Part shown: positions 8,693 through 18,644 of the stretch, in pieces
Position numbering within the stretch: the stretch's first letter is position 1
Layout: each line of letters starts with the position of its first letter
DNA from: UBA981 sp942490995
Lineage (GTDB): Bacteria; Pseudomonadota; Gammaproteobacteria; Ga0077536
Length of the DNA stretch: 64,000 nt
Assembly (NCBI GenBank): GCA_942490995.1
Contig: CALOBG010000036.1
Location: forward strand, 78,498 to 142,497
Direction of reading: 5' to 3'
Translations under genes and position numbers: made by a program
Notes under the pieces: model-generated
The model's input: only the letters and a program-made list of their open reading frames with translations
Databases searched by the model: none
Told to the model about the DNA's origin: nothing

Positions 8693-9430
8693 ATGAAAGT
8701 AATCATTCTCGCCGCTGGCGTCGGTCAGCGCCTGGCCTCGACGCACCACGGACCCAAGTGTCTGCTCGAAATTGACGGCCGTAGCCTGCTGCAGCGGCAC
8801 CTCGACGCTCTCGCCGCGCTCGATATCCATACCGTCACCCTGTGCCTCGGTTACCAGGCTGCCCGCGTCGCTGCGGCGCTCGATTCGCGCGCCGGGCACC
8901 TGCTGCACTACAACCCGTTGTTCCGACTCGGCTCGATCGTCAGCCTGTGGTGCGCGCGGCAGACCCTGTTGAGCGGTGATGACGTGCTCGTCATGGATGC
9001 CGACGTGCTCTACCATCCGGACATTCTCGGCCGCCTGGTCAACAGCTCCGAGGCGAACTGTTTTCTCATCGATCGCGACTTCGTCGCCGGCGATGAACCG
9101 GTCAAGATCTGCCTCGAAAACGGCCGCATCGTCGAGTTCCGCAAACAAATCGCAGCTGGACTTCCGTATAATCGCGTCGGCGAATCGGTCGGTTTCTTCA
9201 AGTTCGACGCTGCCACCGCGCAACGCCTGGGCTGCATCGTCGCCGCTTACGTAGCCTGCGAGAAGCGCGAATTACCGCACGAGGAAGCGCTGCGCGAGCT
9301 CGCCCTGGAGCCGGGCAGCGACATCGGCGTCGAAGACGTCACCGGCCTGCCGTGGATCGAAATCGATTACCCCGAAGACATTACCCGTGCGGTTAAGGAG
9401 ATTGCGCCGCGCATTTCGCAGCGCAGATGA
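8693..9430 (+). CDS. CTP:phosphonoalkyl/phosphocholine cytidylyltransferase-like (PntC/LicC type)
   Basis: Nucleotidyltransferase of 245 residues with an intact N-terminal signature, KVIILAAGVGQRL, followed by GPKCLLEIDGRSLLQRHL, and the metal-binding DVLVMDADVLYH strand. LicC- and PntC-like enzymes of this size activate phosphocholine or 2-aminoethylphosphonate with CTP. Given the neighbours, the likely product is CMP-AEP. An AAGGGG ribosome site lies five bases before the ATG at 8693. The next gene, PEP mutase, starts two bases after this stop. The fused nucleotidyltransferase domain on that mutase has a degraded signature, so this stand-alone protein is the better candidate for the activating enzyme. 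A sugar-nucleotide pyrophosphorylase is the alternative. Confidence 0.82.
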   Translation: MKVIILAAGVGQRLASTHHGPKCLLEIDGRSLLQRHLDALAALDIHTVTLCLGYQAARVAAALDSRAGHLLHYNPLFRLGSIVSLWCARQTLLSGDDVLVMDADVLYHPDILGRLVNSSEANCFLIDRDFVAGDEPVKICLENGRIVEFRKQIAAGLPYNRVGESVGFFKFDAATAQRLGCIVAAYVACEKRELPHEEALRELALEPGSDIGVEDVTGLPWIEIDYPEDITRAVKEIAPRISQRR

Positions 9431-9431
9431 A

Positions 9432-11068
9432 ATGCAAATAACGACCGCAAAAACGACGCAGTTGCGCCGGTTGCTGGATTCAACCGCTCTCGAGTTTATC
9501 CTCGAAGCGCATAACGGCGTCAGTGCGCGCATCGCTGAAGAGGCCGGCTTCAAGGGTATCTGGGCCAGCGGTCTGGCCTTGTCGGCACAATTCGGCGTAC
9601 GCGATAACAACGAAGCAAGCTGGACCCAGGTCGTCGACATGGTCGAATTCATGGCCGATGTCACCAGCGTTCCGATCCTCCTCGATGGCGACACCGGCTA
9701 CGGTAATTTCAATAACATGCGGCGCCTGGTGCGCAAGCTTGAACAGCGCGGCATCGCCGGTGTGTGTATCGAGGACAAGCTGTTTCCGAAAACCAACAGT
9801 TTCATCGACGGCGAACGCCAGGAACTCGCCGACGTCAACGAGTTCTGCGGCAAAATCGCCGCTGGCAAGGACTCCCAGAGCGACGACGATTTTTGTATCG
9901 TGGCGCGGGTCGAAGCCTACATCGCCGGCTGGGATACTGCCGAAGCGCTGCGCCGCGCCGAGGCCTACCGTGCCGCCGGTGCCGACGCCATACTCATCCA
10001 CAGCGCCTGGTCGAAGCCCGATCAGATCCTGGAATTCGCCAACGCCTGGGGCGCGCGGGCGCCACTGGTCATTGTGCCGACGAAGTACTACAGCACCCCG
10101 ACCGAGGTTTTCCGTCAGGCCGATATCAGCCTCGTTATCTGGGCCAATCACCTGATCCGCAGCGCCGTCAGCGCGATGCAGAAAACCGCACAGCGGATCT
10201 TTGCCGAGCAGAGCCTGACCTCGGTCGAAGACGACGTCGCCAGCGTCAAGGAAATATTCCGCCTGCAGGGTGCTGATGAACTGGCCGAAGCCGAGCGCCG
10301 GTATTTTCTCACTGGCCGGCGCGCGCCGCGCGCCCTGATCCTGGCCGCGAGTCGCGGCGAGGAACTTGCCGACCTGACCCACGACCGGCCCAAGGTCATG
10401 CTGCCGATCAACGGCAAGCCGCTGCTCAAGCGCCTGGTCGAACGCTGCAAGAAACAGCAGATCGATCAGATCACGGTGGTGGCCGGCTACAAAGCCGATC
10501 GCATCGACGTCGGCGGCATCGACCTGGTCGTTAACGACAGGTTTGCCAGCACCGGCGAACTCGCCTCACTGGCCTGCGCGCGAGACTCGTTCAACGACGA
10601 TATGGTGGTCATGTACGGGGACCTGATTTTCCGCGGCTACGTGCTGCGCGGATTGCTGGAATCGGACCGCGAACTGACTATCGTGGTCGATTCGCAGGCC
10701 GCGCTGCGCGACTCCAGCGGCAGCCCGGACTACGCCTGGTGTTCGGCCGCGGACGACCGTTCACTGTGGGGTCAGGACGTAGTCCTCGAGCACATCAGCG
10801 ACGACGCCGCGAACGCCGGTCGCGCCCCGGACGGGCGCTGGATCGGCATGTTCGGCACACGCGAACGCGGTCGCCTGTGGCTCGAAGAGGCACTGACGAG
10901 CTGGCGGCAGGCGCCGATTTCGCCGAGCTCGGGATCAACGATCTGCTTAACCACATCGTCACGCAGGGCCACCCGATCCGGGTCATCTACATCCACGGCC
11001 ACTGGCTCGACGTCAATTCGCTGGGCGACCTGGAACACGCCGGCGTGTTTACCGCCGGTCAATCCTGA
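9432..11068 (+). CDS. pepM: phosphoenolpyruvate mutase fused to nucleotidyltransferase domain (frame break near the 3' end)
   Basis: The N-terminal 290 residues are PEP mutase, which rearranges phosphoenolpyruvate to phosphonopyruvate and makes the carbon-phosphorus bond. The diagnostic EDK-x5-NS motif is at E114 to S123 (EDKLFPKTNS), and DGDTGYG at 85-91 holds metal-binding residues. Residues from about 297 form a nucleotidyltransferase-like domain, LILAASRGEELADLTHDRP, where the usual glycine-rich loop and arginine are altered, so activity is doubtful. Around 10903 one base appears missing: after EEALTS the reading moves to the frame giving AAGADFAELGINDLL and ending at the TGA at 11068. 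Uncorrected, the frame runs to 11087 with nonsense sequence. Translation is probably coupled to the gene upstream (stop and start one base apart). Confidence 0.9.
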
Positions 11069-11083
11069 GACCGCCCCGCATCG

Positions 11084-12250
11084 ATGATCCACGCACGCGA
11101 ATTTGTCGAAGCCGCACGCGCGCACGGCTTTGAATGGTACGCGGGCGTACCCTGTTCGTTCCTGACGCCGTTCATCAATTACGTCATCGACGATCCGGCT
11201 TTGAAATACGTCAGCGCCGCTAACGAGGGCGATGCCGTGGCGCTCGCGGCCGGCGCGACGATCGGCGGCAAACGCGCAGTGGCGATGATGCAGAACTCGG
11301 GTCTCGGCAATGCGGTCAGCCCGCTGACCTCGCTCACCTACACGTTTCAGATCCCGTTGCTGGTGATCTGTACGCATCGTGGTGCGCCGGGGGTCAACGA
11401 CGAGCCGCAACACGAGCTGATGGGGCACGATCACCGGGCACCCTGTTCGAAACCATGGCGGTGCCGTGGTCGGAGTTCCCGCGTGAACAGGCCGCCGATA
11501 TCGGCGAGCGCTCCAACGTGTCGATCAGTATTTCGCAGCCAAGCTCGCGCCCTACGCACTGGTCATGCGCAAGGGCACCTGCGAACCGTATCCCGCTGAC
11601 CGCCCGCGAGCAAACCGGCGCGCGCGCGCCCGCATGCAACCGCGCGGGCGCGGTTTCAGCCGCTGCCGGCGCACGGCCAGTCGCGTCACGAGGTATTGAG
11701 CGCGCTGGTCGCGAACTGACCGATCCCGGCGCGACGGTGGTGATCGCGACCACTGGGCTTCAGCGGGCGCGAGCTGTATGCGCTCGACGACCGCCCCAAC
11801 CATCTGTACATGGTCGGTTCGATGGGCTGCGCCTCGTCACTGGCGCTAGGCCTGGCGCTCGCGCGCCCCGATCTGCGCGTCGTGGTGCTCGACGGTGACG
11901 GCGCGGCGCTGATGCGCATGGGCAACTTCGCAACCATCGGCGCCTACCCGGCGGCGAACCTCGTTCACGTGTTGCTCGACAACGAAGCGCACGACTCGAC
12001 CGGCGCTCAGGCCACCGTCAGTGCAAGTGTCGATTTTGCTGCCGTCGCGGCCGCCTGCGCTTATCCCGAGGTGTGGCGCAGCGACAACCCCGACGACCTC
12101 GAAGCGGTATTCAATACCGCACCCGGTCGCGGACCGCGCTTCGTACACATGAAAATCCGCACCGGCACGCTTGACGATCTGCCGCGCCCGGCGATCACGC
12201 CGGCCGCGGTACTCGATCGATTGATGCGCCATATTGGGTCCAAACCGTGA
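11084..12250 (+). pseudogene. ppd: phosphonopyruvate decarboxylase (several frame breaks)
   Basis: Thiamine-diphosphate enzyme that converts phosphonopyruvate to phosphonoacetaldehyde, the irreversible step that pulls PEP mutase forward. The N-terminal part from the ATG at 11084 is intact to DEPQHELMG (about 11425), including GVPCSFLTPFINY and AMMQNSGLGNAVSPL. The C-terminal part from about 11810 has the cofactor motif beginning VVLDGDGAALMRMGN and ending LLDNEAHDSTG. Between 11425 and 11810 family-like pieces (AVPWSEFPREQAADI, APYALVMRKGT) alternate between frames, implying at least four single-base indels. Total length, about 389 codons, is normal, which favours sequence errors over decay. 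A GC repeat patch near 11620-11660 may be hard to sequence. Its stop overlaps the GTG of the transaminase gene. Confidence 0.82.
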
Positions 12251-13336
12251 AAACCATCCTTCTCAATCCAGGCCCGGTGACGTTGAGTGCAGCGGTACGC
12301 GCGGCGCTGGCGAATCCTGATCTGTGCCACCGCGAACCCGAGTTCGCCGCTCTGCAGGACGGGCTGCGCAGCAAACTGCTGGACGTCTACGACTGCGCCG
12401 ACGAGCAGTGGGCCGCGATCCTGCTGACCGGCTCCGGCACCGCCGCGGTGGAAGCCATGCTCACCAGCTGTGTGCCAGCCAGCGGACGCCTGCTGGTGGT
12501 CGAAAACGGTGTCTACGGCGAACGCATGCGCCGCATCGCGGTGCCTATGGCATCGCGCATACACGTGTCAGCGGCAGCCCTGGCAGGCGCCGCGATCGAT
12601 TACGCCCGGCGTGCGCCGACGTGCACTCGCCGACGGCGACTTCACCCACGTCGCGGTGGTCCATCACGAAACCACCACCGGGCGCCTCAACGATCTCGAC
12701 GCCGTCGCTGCGGCGTGCCGCGCCACGGGCGCCCGCCTGCTGATTGACACCGTGTCGAGCTTAGGCGCCGAAGCTATCGATTTTGGCGCGTGGCCTCTCG
12801 ACGCCTGCGCCGCGACCGCCAACAAATGCCTGCACGGCGTCCCGGGTACCGCCTTCGTTATTGCCGCGCGCGCGGCGATCACGGCGGCGGGCAGCACGCC
12901 ACGCTCGGTGTACCTCGACCTGGCCAGCTACCTGACGGCCCAGGATCAGCACGGCACACCGTTCACGCAATCCGTGCAGACCTTCTACGCGCTGGACGCC
13001 GCCCTCGACGAGTTTTACGCCGCCGGTGGCTGGCGCGCCCGCCAGCAGCTGTTCATCGAACGCATGACCGCCATCGACCAGACACTGCTCAGCCTCGGCG
13101 TGCCACCGCTGCTCGAAGCCGGCGCAAGTTCGTGTGTCCTGCACGCCTATGATTTACCGTCGACGCACACCTACGCCGCGCTGCACGACGCCCTCAAAGC
13201 GCGTGGATTCATTATTTATGCGGGTCAGGGCAGATTGTCGGAATCAGTATTCCGCATCTCGGCGATGGGCGACATCGACAGCGACGCTATGGGGCGACTC
13301 AAAGCCGCGTTCAGCGAGATCCTGCGGCCGGCCTGA
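12247..13336 (+). pseudogene. phnW: 2-aminoethylphosphonate-pyruvate transaminase-like (several frame breaks)
   Basis: PLP-dependent class V aminotransferase expected to turn phosphonoacetaldehyde into 2-aminoethylphosphonate. The N terminus, LLNPGPVTLSAAVR, CHREPEF and LTGSGTAAVEAML, is typical of PhnW-type enzymes, and TANKCLHGVPGTAF around 12816-12860 carries the expected PLP lysine. Three frame changes occur at roughly 12543, 12575 and 12610: AYGIAHTRVSG, LAGAAIDYA and RRALADGDFTHVAVVHHE lie in different frames. From 12620 to the stop at 13336 the frame is open. Full length is about 363 codons, normal for the family. It starts at a GTG overlapping the decarboxylase stop, so it belongs to the phosphonate operon. 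It works here in the biosynthetic direction because PEP mutase is present. Confidence 0.82.
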
Positions 13337-13356
13337 GTCGCGGGGCAGCGGCCGCG

Positions 13357-15254
13357 TCAGCTCAGGCGCGCCGTACCGTCGGCGTTGCGGTCGTCGAGCC
13401 AGGCCATGCGCTCGGCGCACGAAGCGCTCGAAAGCGTCCGCGGTGAGACCGGCATCGCGCAGCATATCGTCGCGCGAACCGTGCTGAATGAGACGATCGG
13501 GCAGGCCGTAATTGGCGAGGCGAACGTTCATGCCGGCAGCGGCCAGGCACTCGTTGACCGCACTGCCGGCGCCGCCGGCGATGACGTTCTCGTCGATGGT
13601 GACCAGCAGGTCGTGGCTGGCGGCGAGTTCAGCACCAGGGCCTCGTCGAGCGGCTTGATGAAGCGCATGTTCACCACCGTGGCATCGAGCGTTCGCCGCT
13701 TCGAGTGCGGTGTCGAGCATCGGGCCGAAGGCCAGGATCGCGAGCCGCGCGCCGCGCCGGCGCACTTCGGCCTTGCCGAGCGGCAATGCGCCTGCATGTC
13801 CTGCGCTGGCCACCCGGACCGCCACCGCGGGGGTAGCGCACCGCGGCCGGGCCGTCGAGCGTGTAGCCGGTGTAGAGCATCTGGCGGCATTCATTTTCGT
13901 CAGACGGCACCATCACCGTCATGTTTGGCAGGCAGCGCAGAAACGAAATATCGTAACTGCCATTGTGGGTGGGGCCGTCGGCGCCGACCAGCCCGGCGCG
14001 ATCGAGCGCGAACAGCACCGGCAGGTTCTGATTGGCGACGTCATGGATGACCTGGTCGTAACCGCGCTGCAGAAACGTCGAGTAAATCGCGACTACCGGT
14101 TTCAGGCCGTCGCAAGCCATGCCGGCAGCAACGTTGACGCTGTGTTGTTCCGCGATCGCGACGTCAAAATAACGGTCAGGATATTCGTTCTCGAAACGCA
14201 CCAGCCCCGAACCTTCGCGCATCGCCGGGGTAATCGCGACCAGACGACGGTCGCGTGCCGCCATATCGCACACCCAGGTGCCAAAAATCTCGCTATAGGT
14301 CGGCGCTTTCTTTTTTTCCGATGCCACGATGCCGACCCCGGGATCAAACGCGCTGACGCCGTGATACTTGACCGGATCTGCTTCCGCCGGCGCGTAACCT
14401 TTGCCTTTCTTGGTGATCACGTGCAGCAGCTGCGGTCCGCGCAGCTCACGGATATTTTTCAGCGTACTCAGCACCGCCGGCAGGTCATGGCCATCGATGG
14501 GGCCGATGTAATTGAAACCGAATTCCTCGAACAGCGTGCCAGGTACGATCAGACCCTTGACGTGCTCTTCCGCGCGCCGCGCGAGTTCCCACATCGGCGG
14601 CATCTGGGAAAGGACTTTCTTGCTGCCTTCGCGAACCGTCGTATAAAGCTTGCCCGAAAGTATCTGGGCGAAACGGCTCGACAGCGCGCCGACATTCGGT
14701 GAGATCGACATGTTGTTGTCGTTCAGCACGACCAGCAGATCGGTATCCAGATCACCGGCATGGTTGAGTGCTTCGAAAGCCAGCCCGGCAGTCATTGCGC
14801 CATCGCCGATCACCGCCACCGCCCGCCGCGACGAGCCGTTCAGACGCGCCGCGATAGCCATCCCGAGCGCGGCGCTGATCGAGGTGCTCGAGTGGCCGAC
14901 GCCGAAGGTATCGTAGGGGCTTTCTTCACGCTTCGGAAACGGCGCCAGTCCCTGCCACTGACGAATCGTGTGCAGACGGTCTTTGCGGCCGGTCAGGATC
15001 TTGTGCGGATAGGCCTGATGACCAACGTCCCATACGATGCGATCCTCAGGCGTGTTGTACAGATAATGCAACGCGACCGTCAGCTCGACCGATCCGAGCC
15101 CGGATGCGAAATGGCCGCCGCTCCTGCTCACCGAATCAAGCAGGAAGGCGCGGACTTCGGCAGCGAGTTGCACCAGGCTCGATTCCGGCAGTGCACGTAC
15201 GTCAGCCGGCGAGTCGATAGTATCGAGCAGAGGATAGGTCGGTAGATCGGACAT
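13357..15254 (-). pseudogene. dxs: 1-deoxy-D-xylulose-5-phosphate synthase (3' part frame-disrupted)
   Basis: Thiamine enzyme that joins pyruvate and glyceraldehyde 3-phosphate, the first step of the MEP isoprenoid route that supplies farnesyl diphosphate for hopanoids. From the ATG at 15254 about 475 residues are intact, with GGHFASGLGSVELTVALHY, the ThDP motif AVIGDGAMTAGLAFEA to LNDNNMS, and IAEQHSVNVAAGMA. After RYPRGGGPGG (about 13825) the reading jumps frames near 13825, 13700, 13640 and 13415; the recovered pieces (LAILAFGPML, DATVVNMRFIKPLDEAL, TIDENVIAGGAGSAVNE, WLDDRNADGTARLS) reach a TGA at 13357-13359. Length is about 632 codons, normal. If no second dxs exists the gene must be functional, so error is likely. 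The gene converges with phnW. Confidence 0.88.
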
Positions 15255-15537
15255 CAGTTGTGCTTGCTCTCCAGCGCCGCGGGCCGCACGGCGGACCGTG
15301 GATTATGATGAGCGCTATCGGGCCTTGCAAGTTGGGCTGCGGACTTTACGCAACACGTTTCGACGACCTCGATAGCGCCATTTTCACAGTCCTCGCCAGG
15401 CGCCGTCAGAGCTCCCGTCACGCCCGTCGGGGCTGTACTTTTTACCCCTCTTCCAGTATCGTACCGCGCCATTGTGGTATAGACCGCAATTAATTGAAAC
15501 TCAAAAAGAATTTCCATTCATTCGTTAGGGAATAAGC
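15255..15537. promoter_or_regulatory. divergent intergenic region between dxs and hpnH
   Basis: These 283 bases hold the start regions of both dxs (minus) and hpnH (plus). The last 80 bases before hpnH are AT-rich relative to the surroundings, with a TATAGA box near 15477 that could be a -10, and AGGGA about eight bases before the hpnH ATG. I could not place a convincing -35 box or operator. No gene is visible here. Confidence 0.4.
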
Positions 15538-16665
15538 ATGGGCGTTCCGCTAATCCAGCAGTACCGTGTCGGTCGCTATATCCTCGGCCAGAAACTGAAA
15601 CGTAATCCGCGTTATCCGCTGGTGCTGATGCTTGAACCGTTGTTTCGCTGCAACCTCGCCTGCGCCGGCTGCGGCAAGATTGATTACCCGGATGAGATCC
15701 TCGACAAGCGACTCAGCTACGACCAGTGCATGGAAGCGGTTGACGAATGCGGCGCGCCGATCGTTTCGATCGCCGGCGGCGAACCGCTGATCCACAAAGA
15801 GATGCCGCGCATTGTGCGCGGCTATACCGAGCGCAAGAAGTTCGTTTACCTGTGCACCAACGCGCTGCTGCTCGACCGCAACATGGACGACTACCAGCCG
15901 TCCCCGTACCTGACCTTCTCGGTACACCTCGACGGCAATCGCGACCGCCACGATGCTTCGGTATGCCGCGACGGGGTTTTCGACAAATGTGTCGAGGTGA
16001 TCAGGAAAGCACTTGGCCGCGGCTTCCGGGTGACCGTCAACTGCACCCTGTTCCAGAACGAGGCCGCCGCTGAAGTGGCCGAATTCATGGACGCCATGAT
16101 GGCGCTGGGGGTCGAGGGCGTAACCATCTCGCCCGGCTACTGGTACGAACGCGCGCCACGCCAGGACGTGTTTCTCAAGCGCCTGGGCAGCAAACGTCTG
16201 TTCCGACAGATATTCGAACTCGGCCGCGGACGCAAATGGCGTTTTAACCAGTCGAGCCTGTACCTCGATTTCCTGGCCGGCAATCAAACTTACCACTGCA
16301 CGCCGTGGGGTAACCCGACGCGCAATGTGTTCGGCTGGCAGAAGCCGTGTTACCTGCTGGTTGGCGAGGGTTATGCCGCGACCTTCAAGGAACTCATCGA
16401 AGAAACGCAGTGGGACAAATACGGCACCGGCGTCAATCCCAAGTGCGCCGATTGCATGGTCCACTCCGGCTACGAGGCGACCGCGGTCAATGACACCGTC
16501 AGCCACCCGTTGAAGGCGCTCAAGGTGTTTCTGCGCGGTCCGCGCACGCAGGGTCAGATGGCCGACGAAGTGCCGTTCCATTACGAAGACGATCCGACCA
16601 CGAAACCGCGCCTGGTGGCCGAAACCACGGCCAGCGGCAGCTGCGGCAAACAACGCGTCGCCTGA
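15538..16665 (+). CDS. hpnH: adenosyl-hopene transferase HpnH (radical SAM)
   Basis: Radical SAM enzyme of 375 residues. HpnH is known to attach a 5'-deoxyadenosyl group to diploptene, giving adenosylhopane, the first step of hopanoid side-chain extension. The iron-sulfur motif is C38, C42, C45 (CNLACAGC), followed by the GGEPL motif (SIAGGEPLIHKEM) that binds SAM. The near-complete match to the family, including MGVPLIQQYRVGRYILGQKL at the N terminus, makes the call secure. The ATG at 15538 has AGGGA about eight bases upstream. It is followed after 57 bases by hpnB. Its product is the substrate pathway of HpnG near the start of the window. Squalene-hopene cyclase itself is not in the window. 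Confidence 0.95.
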   Translation: MGVPLIQQYRVGRYILGQKLKRNPRYPLVLMLEPLFRCNLACAGCGKIDYPDEILDKRLSYDQCMEAVDECGAPIVSIAGGEPLIHKEMPRIVRGYTERKKFVYLCTNALLLDRNMDDYQPSPYLTFSVHLDGNRDRHDASVCRDGVFDKCVEVIRKALGRGFRVTVNCTLFQNEAAAEVAEFMDAMMALGVEGVTISPGYWYERAPRQDVFLKRLGSKRLFRQIFELGRGRKWRFNQSSLYLDFLAGNQTYHCTPWGNPTRNVFGWQKPCYLLVGEGYAATFKELIEETQWDKYGTGVNPKCADCMVHSGYEATAVNDTVSHPLKALKVFLRGPRTQGQMADEVPFHYEDDPTTKPRLVAETTASGSCGKQRVA

Positions 16666-16722
16666 GTCCGGCCCGGTCCTGACGGCGGACCTGGCCGCAG
16701 CCCTCGGCGGCGCCCGCACCCG

Positions 16723-17844
16723 GTGTTTACCCTGAGCTGCATTGCGGCACTGATGTGGCTCGGGCTGCTGTGTGTGCCGTGGCGACCCTGGTCGACTCGC
16801 GAACAGCTGCACGTGCCGCCCGCACCCGGCGTTGCACCCGCGGACCTCGGCGCGGTGACGGTGTTGATCCCGGCCCGCGACGAGGCCAGGTGCATTGCCG
16901 AAACGCTGGCGGCGGTGGCCGCGCAGGGGCCAATCGCGGCCATCATCCTGATCGATGATCAAAGCAGTGACGATACCGCGGCCGTGGCCGCCGCCGTCGA
17001 ACTCGAAGCACTTACCATCGTTCAGGGCAGCACCCCGCCGCCGGGCTGGAGCGGCAAGCTGTGGGCGCTGCAGCAGGGCTACGAACGTGCAAACACGCCG
17101 CTGCTGCTCCTGCTCGACGCCGATATCGAACTGCAACCCGGCACCCTCAGCGCGCTATGCGCGCGCCAGCGTGACGAGCGCCTCGCCCTGGTCTCGGTAA
17201 TGGCCAGCCTGCATATGCATTCGGCGCTGGAACGTTTGCTGCTGCCGCCGTTTATCTACTTTTTCAAGCTGATTTACCCCTTCGCGCTGGCCAATGACCC
17301 CGCTTCACGCGTGGCCGCGGCAGCCGGCGGCTGCATTTTGATCGAGAAAGCGCGCCTCGATTCAGTCGGCGGTTTCAGCGCCCTGCACGACGCGATCATT
17401 GATGACTGCTCGCTGGCCGGCATCGTCAAGCGCAGCGGCGGGCGCACCTGGCTGGGCCTGAGTCATGCCGTGCGCGCCATCCGACCGTATTCCGGCCTCG
17501 GCGAAATCTGGAACATGGTGGCGCGCTCCGCCTTCACCCAACTACACTACTCGCTGGTGCTGTTGCTGACCTGCTCGGCCCTGCTGCTGGTGAGCTTCGT
17601 CGTGCCCGTGCTGGCCCTGGGCAGCGGCGGAGCGGAAACTGCGCTCGGCATCACAGCGCTGTTTGCGATGGGTCTCACGTACCTGCCTACGCTGCGTTAT
17701 TACAATCTGCCGCTGGTATGGAGCCTGACGCTGCCACTGGCAGCCGGCCTGTTTCTGGCCATGACCTGGCATTCAGCGCTGCGCTACTGGTCAGGTGAAC
17801 GCAGCCGCTGGAAAAATCGCAGTTACCAGCGCGAAGTGACGTAG
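16723..17844 (+). CDS. hpnB: hopanoid-associated glycosyltransferase HpnB
   Basis: Family 2-type membrane glycosyltransferase of 373 residues. The sequence has an N-terminal helix, then the GT-A fold: VLIPARDEARCIAETL, IILIDDQSSDDTA, and the metal-binding LLLLLDADIEL. A DDCSLAG segment follows, and three to four C-terminal helices (LVLLLTCSALLLVSFVVPVLAL, GITALFAMGLTYLP, LPLAAGLFLAMTWH) anchor it. HpnB proteins occur in hopanoid clusters and probably add a sugar or modify the hopanoid head; no activity is proven. The start is the GTG at 16723. It ends 118 bases before hpnM. Confidence 0.88.
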   Translation: MFTLSCIAALMWLGLLCVPWRPWSTREQLHVPPAPGVAPADLGAVTVLIPARDEARCIAETLAAVAAQGPIAAIILIDDQSSDDTAAVAAAVELEALTIVQGSTPPPGWSGKLWALQQGYERANTPLLLLLDADIELQPGTLSALCARQRDERLALVSVMASLHMHSALERLLLPPFIYFFKLIYPFALANDPASRVAAAAGGCILIEKARLDSVGGFSALHDAIIDDCSLAGIVKRSGGRTWLGLSHAVRAIRPYSGLGEIWNMVARSAFTQLHYSLVLLLTCSALLLVSFVVPVLALGSGGAETALGITALFAMGLTYLPTLRYYNLPLVWSLTLPLAAGLFLAMTWHSALRYWSGERSRWKNRSYQREVT

Positions 17845-17962
17845 GCTGGACGGCTGCCGGGAACTCGCAGCCTTGACGGGACTCGGACCTGCGGTGGGCC
17901 TGGGGATCGCGACGATATAACGGCCGGTTCTGCTGCTGCGAATTGAATCAGGAATAAACGAA

Positions 17963-18556
17963 TTGAAAAATCTCATTGCCGCTTTCGTGATGACGCTTCT
18001 GGTGTTCCCCAATCCGCTCGCCGCCGAGGCGCCGCAGGCGGTCGTCGAGCGCCTGCATACGGTCCTGCTCGAGGCCATGCGTGACGCCGACAAGCTCGGT
18101 TTCAGCGGGCGCGCCGGGCTGATCCGCCCGGTGGTGGATTCGAGTTTCGATTTCGCGACCATCGCGCGGATTGTGACCGGGCGGGCCTGGAAGGCGAGCA
18201 GTAGCGACCAGCAGGCGGCGTTTATCGAGGTTTTCAGGGACCTGTCCACGGCCACCTACGCGAGTAATTTTTCCGGTTTTGACGGCGAAAGCTTCGTCAC
18301 CACGGGCAGCGAACAAGCGCGCGGCTCGGTTATCGTGAAAACCAATCTGGTCAAGGCCGACGGCGAGGAAATCCCCCTCAATTACATGTTGCGCGAGAGC
18401 AACGGTCGCTGGCTGATCGTGAACGTGATTGCCCAGGGAGTCTCGGATCTGTCGTTAAAGCGCGCCGAGTATACGGCCGTTATCAAGTCCGAAGGCTTTG
18501 ATTCGCTGGTCGATCGGCTCCGCGGCAAGGTTAAGGAAACTAACCAGGCACGGTGA
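17963..18556 (+). CDS. hpnM: MlaC/Ttg2-family periplasmic lipid carrier HpnM
   Basis: Periplasmic protein of 197 residues in the toluene-tolerance Ttg2/MlaC family, whose members carry phospholipid between inner and outer membrane; the hopanoid-cluster form is HpnM. A signal peptide covers residues 1-21 (LLVFPNPLAAEA, cleavage likely after LAA). FDFATIARIVTGRAW and FIEVFRDLSTATYASNF are the conserved MlaC core, and VKTNLVKADGEEIPLNYML follows. Translation starts at a TTG at 17963 with AGGAAT about ten bases upstream. It lies directly before mlaA, so this pair could serve the MlaFED-type transporter encoded 19 kb away, which has no mlaC of its own. Confidence 0.88.
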   Translation: MKNLIAAFVMTLLVFPNPLAAEAPQAVVERLHTVLLEAMRDADKLGFSGRAGLIRPVVDSSFDFATIARIVTGRAWKASSSDQQAAFIEVFRDLSTATYASNFSGFDGESFVTTGSEQARGSVIVKTNLVKADGEEIPLNYMLRESNGRWLIVNVIAQGVSDLSLKRAEYTAVIKSEGFDSLVDRLRGKVKETNQAR

Positions 18557-18644
18557 ACCAGCCGACGTTTCCATATAGTGCGAAGCAGCAACAATTATGG
18601 CAAAATTGCCGCCCAATAATCACCTATCCCGCGGAATAACCAAC

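Noticed and set aside
10890..10920. Programmed ribosomal frameshift in pepM
   Set aside because: No slippery heptamer or downstream fold is evident at the break, and many similar breaks follow in the next three genes, so error is simpler.
7926..13336. Recent horizontal transfer of the phosphonate operon
   Set aside because: Base composition and codon use look like the neighbours by eye, and no integrase, repeat or tRNA marks an edge. A tree would be needed to revisit this.
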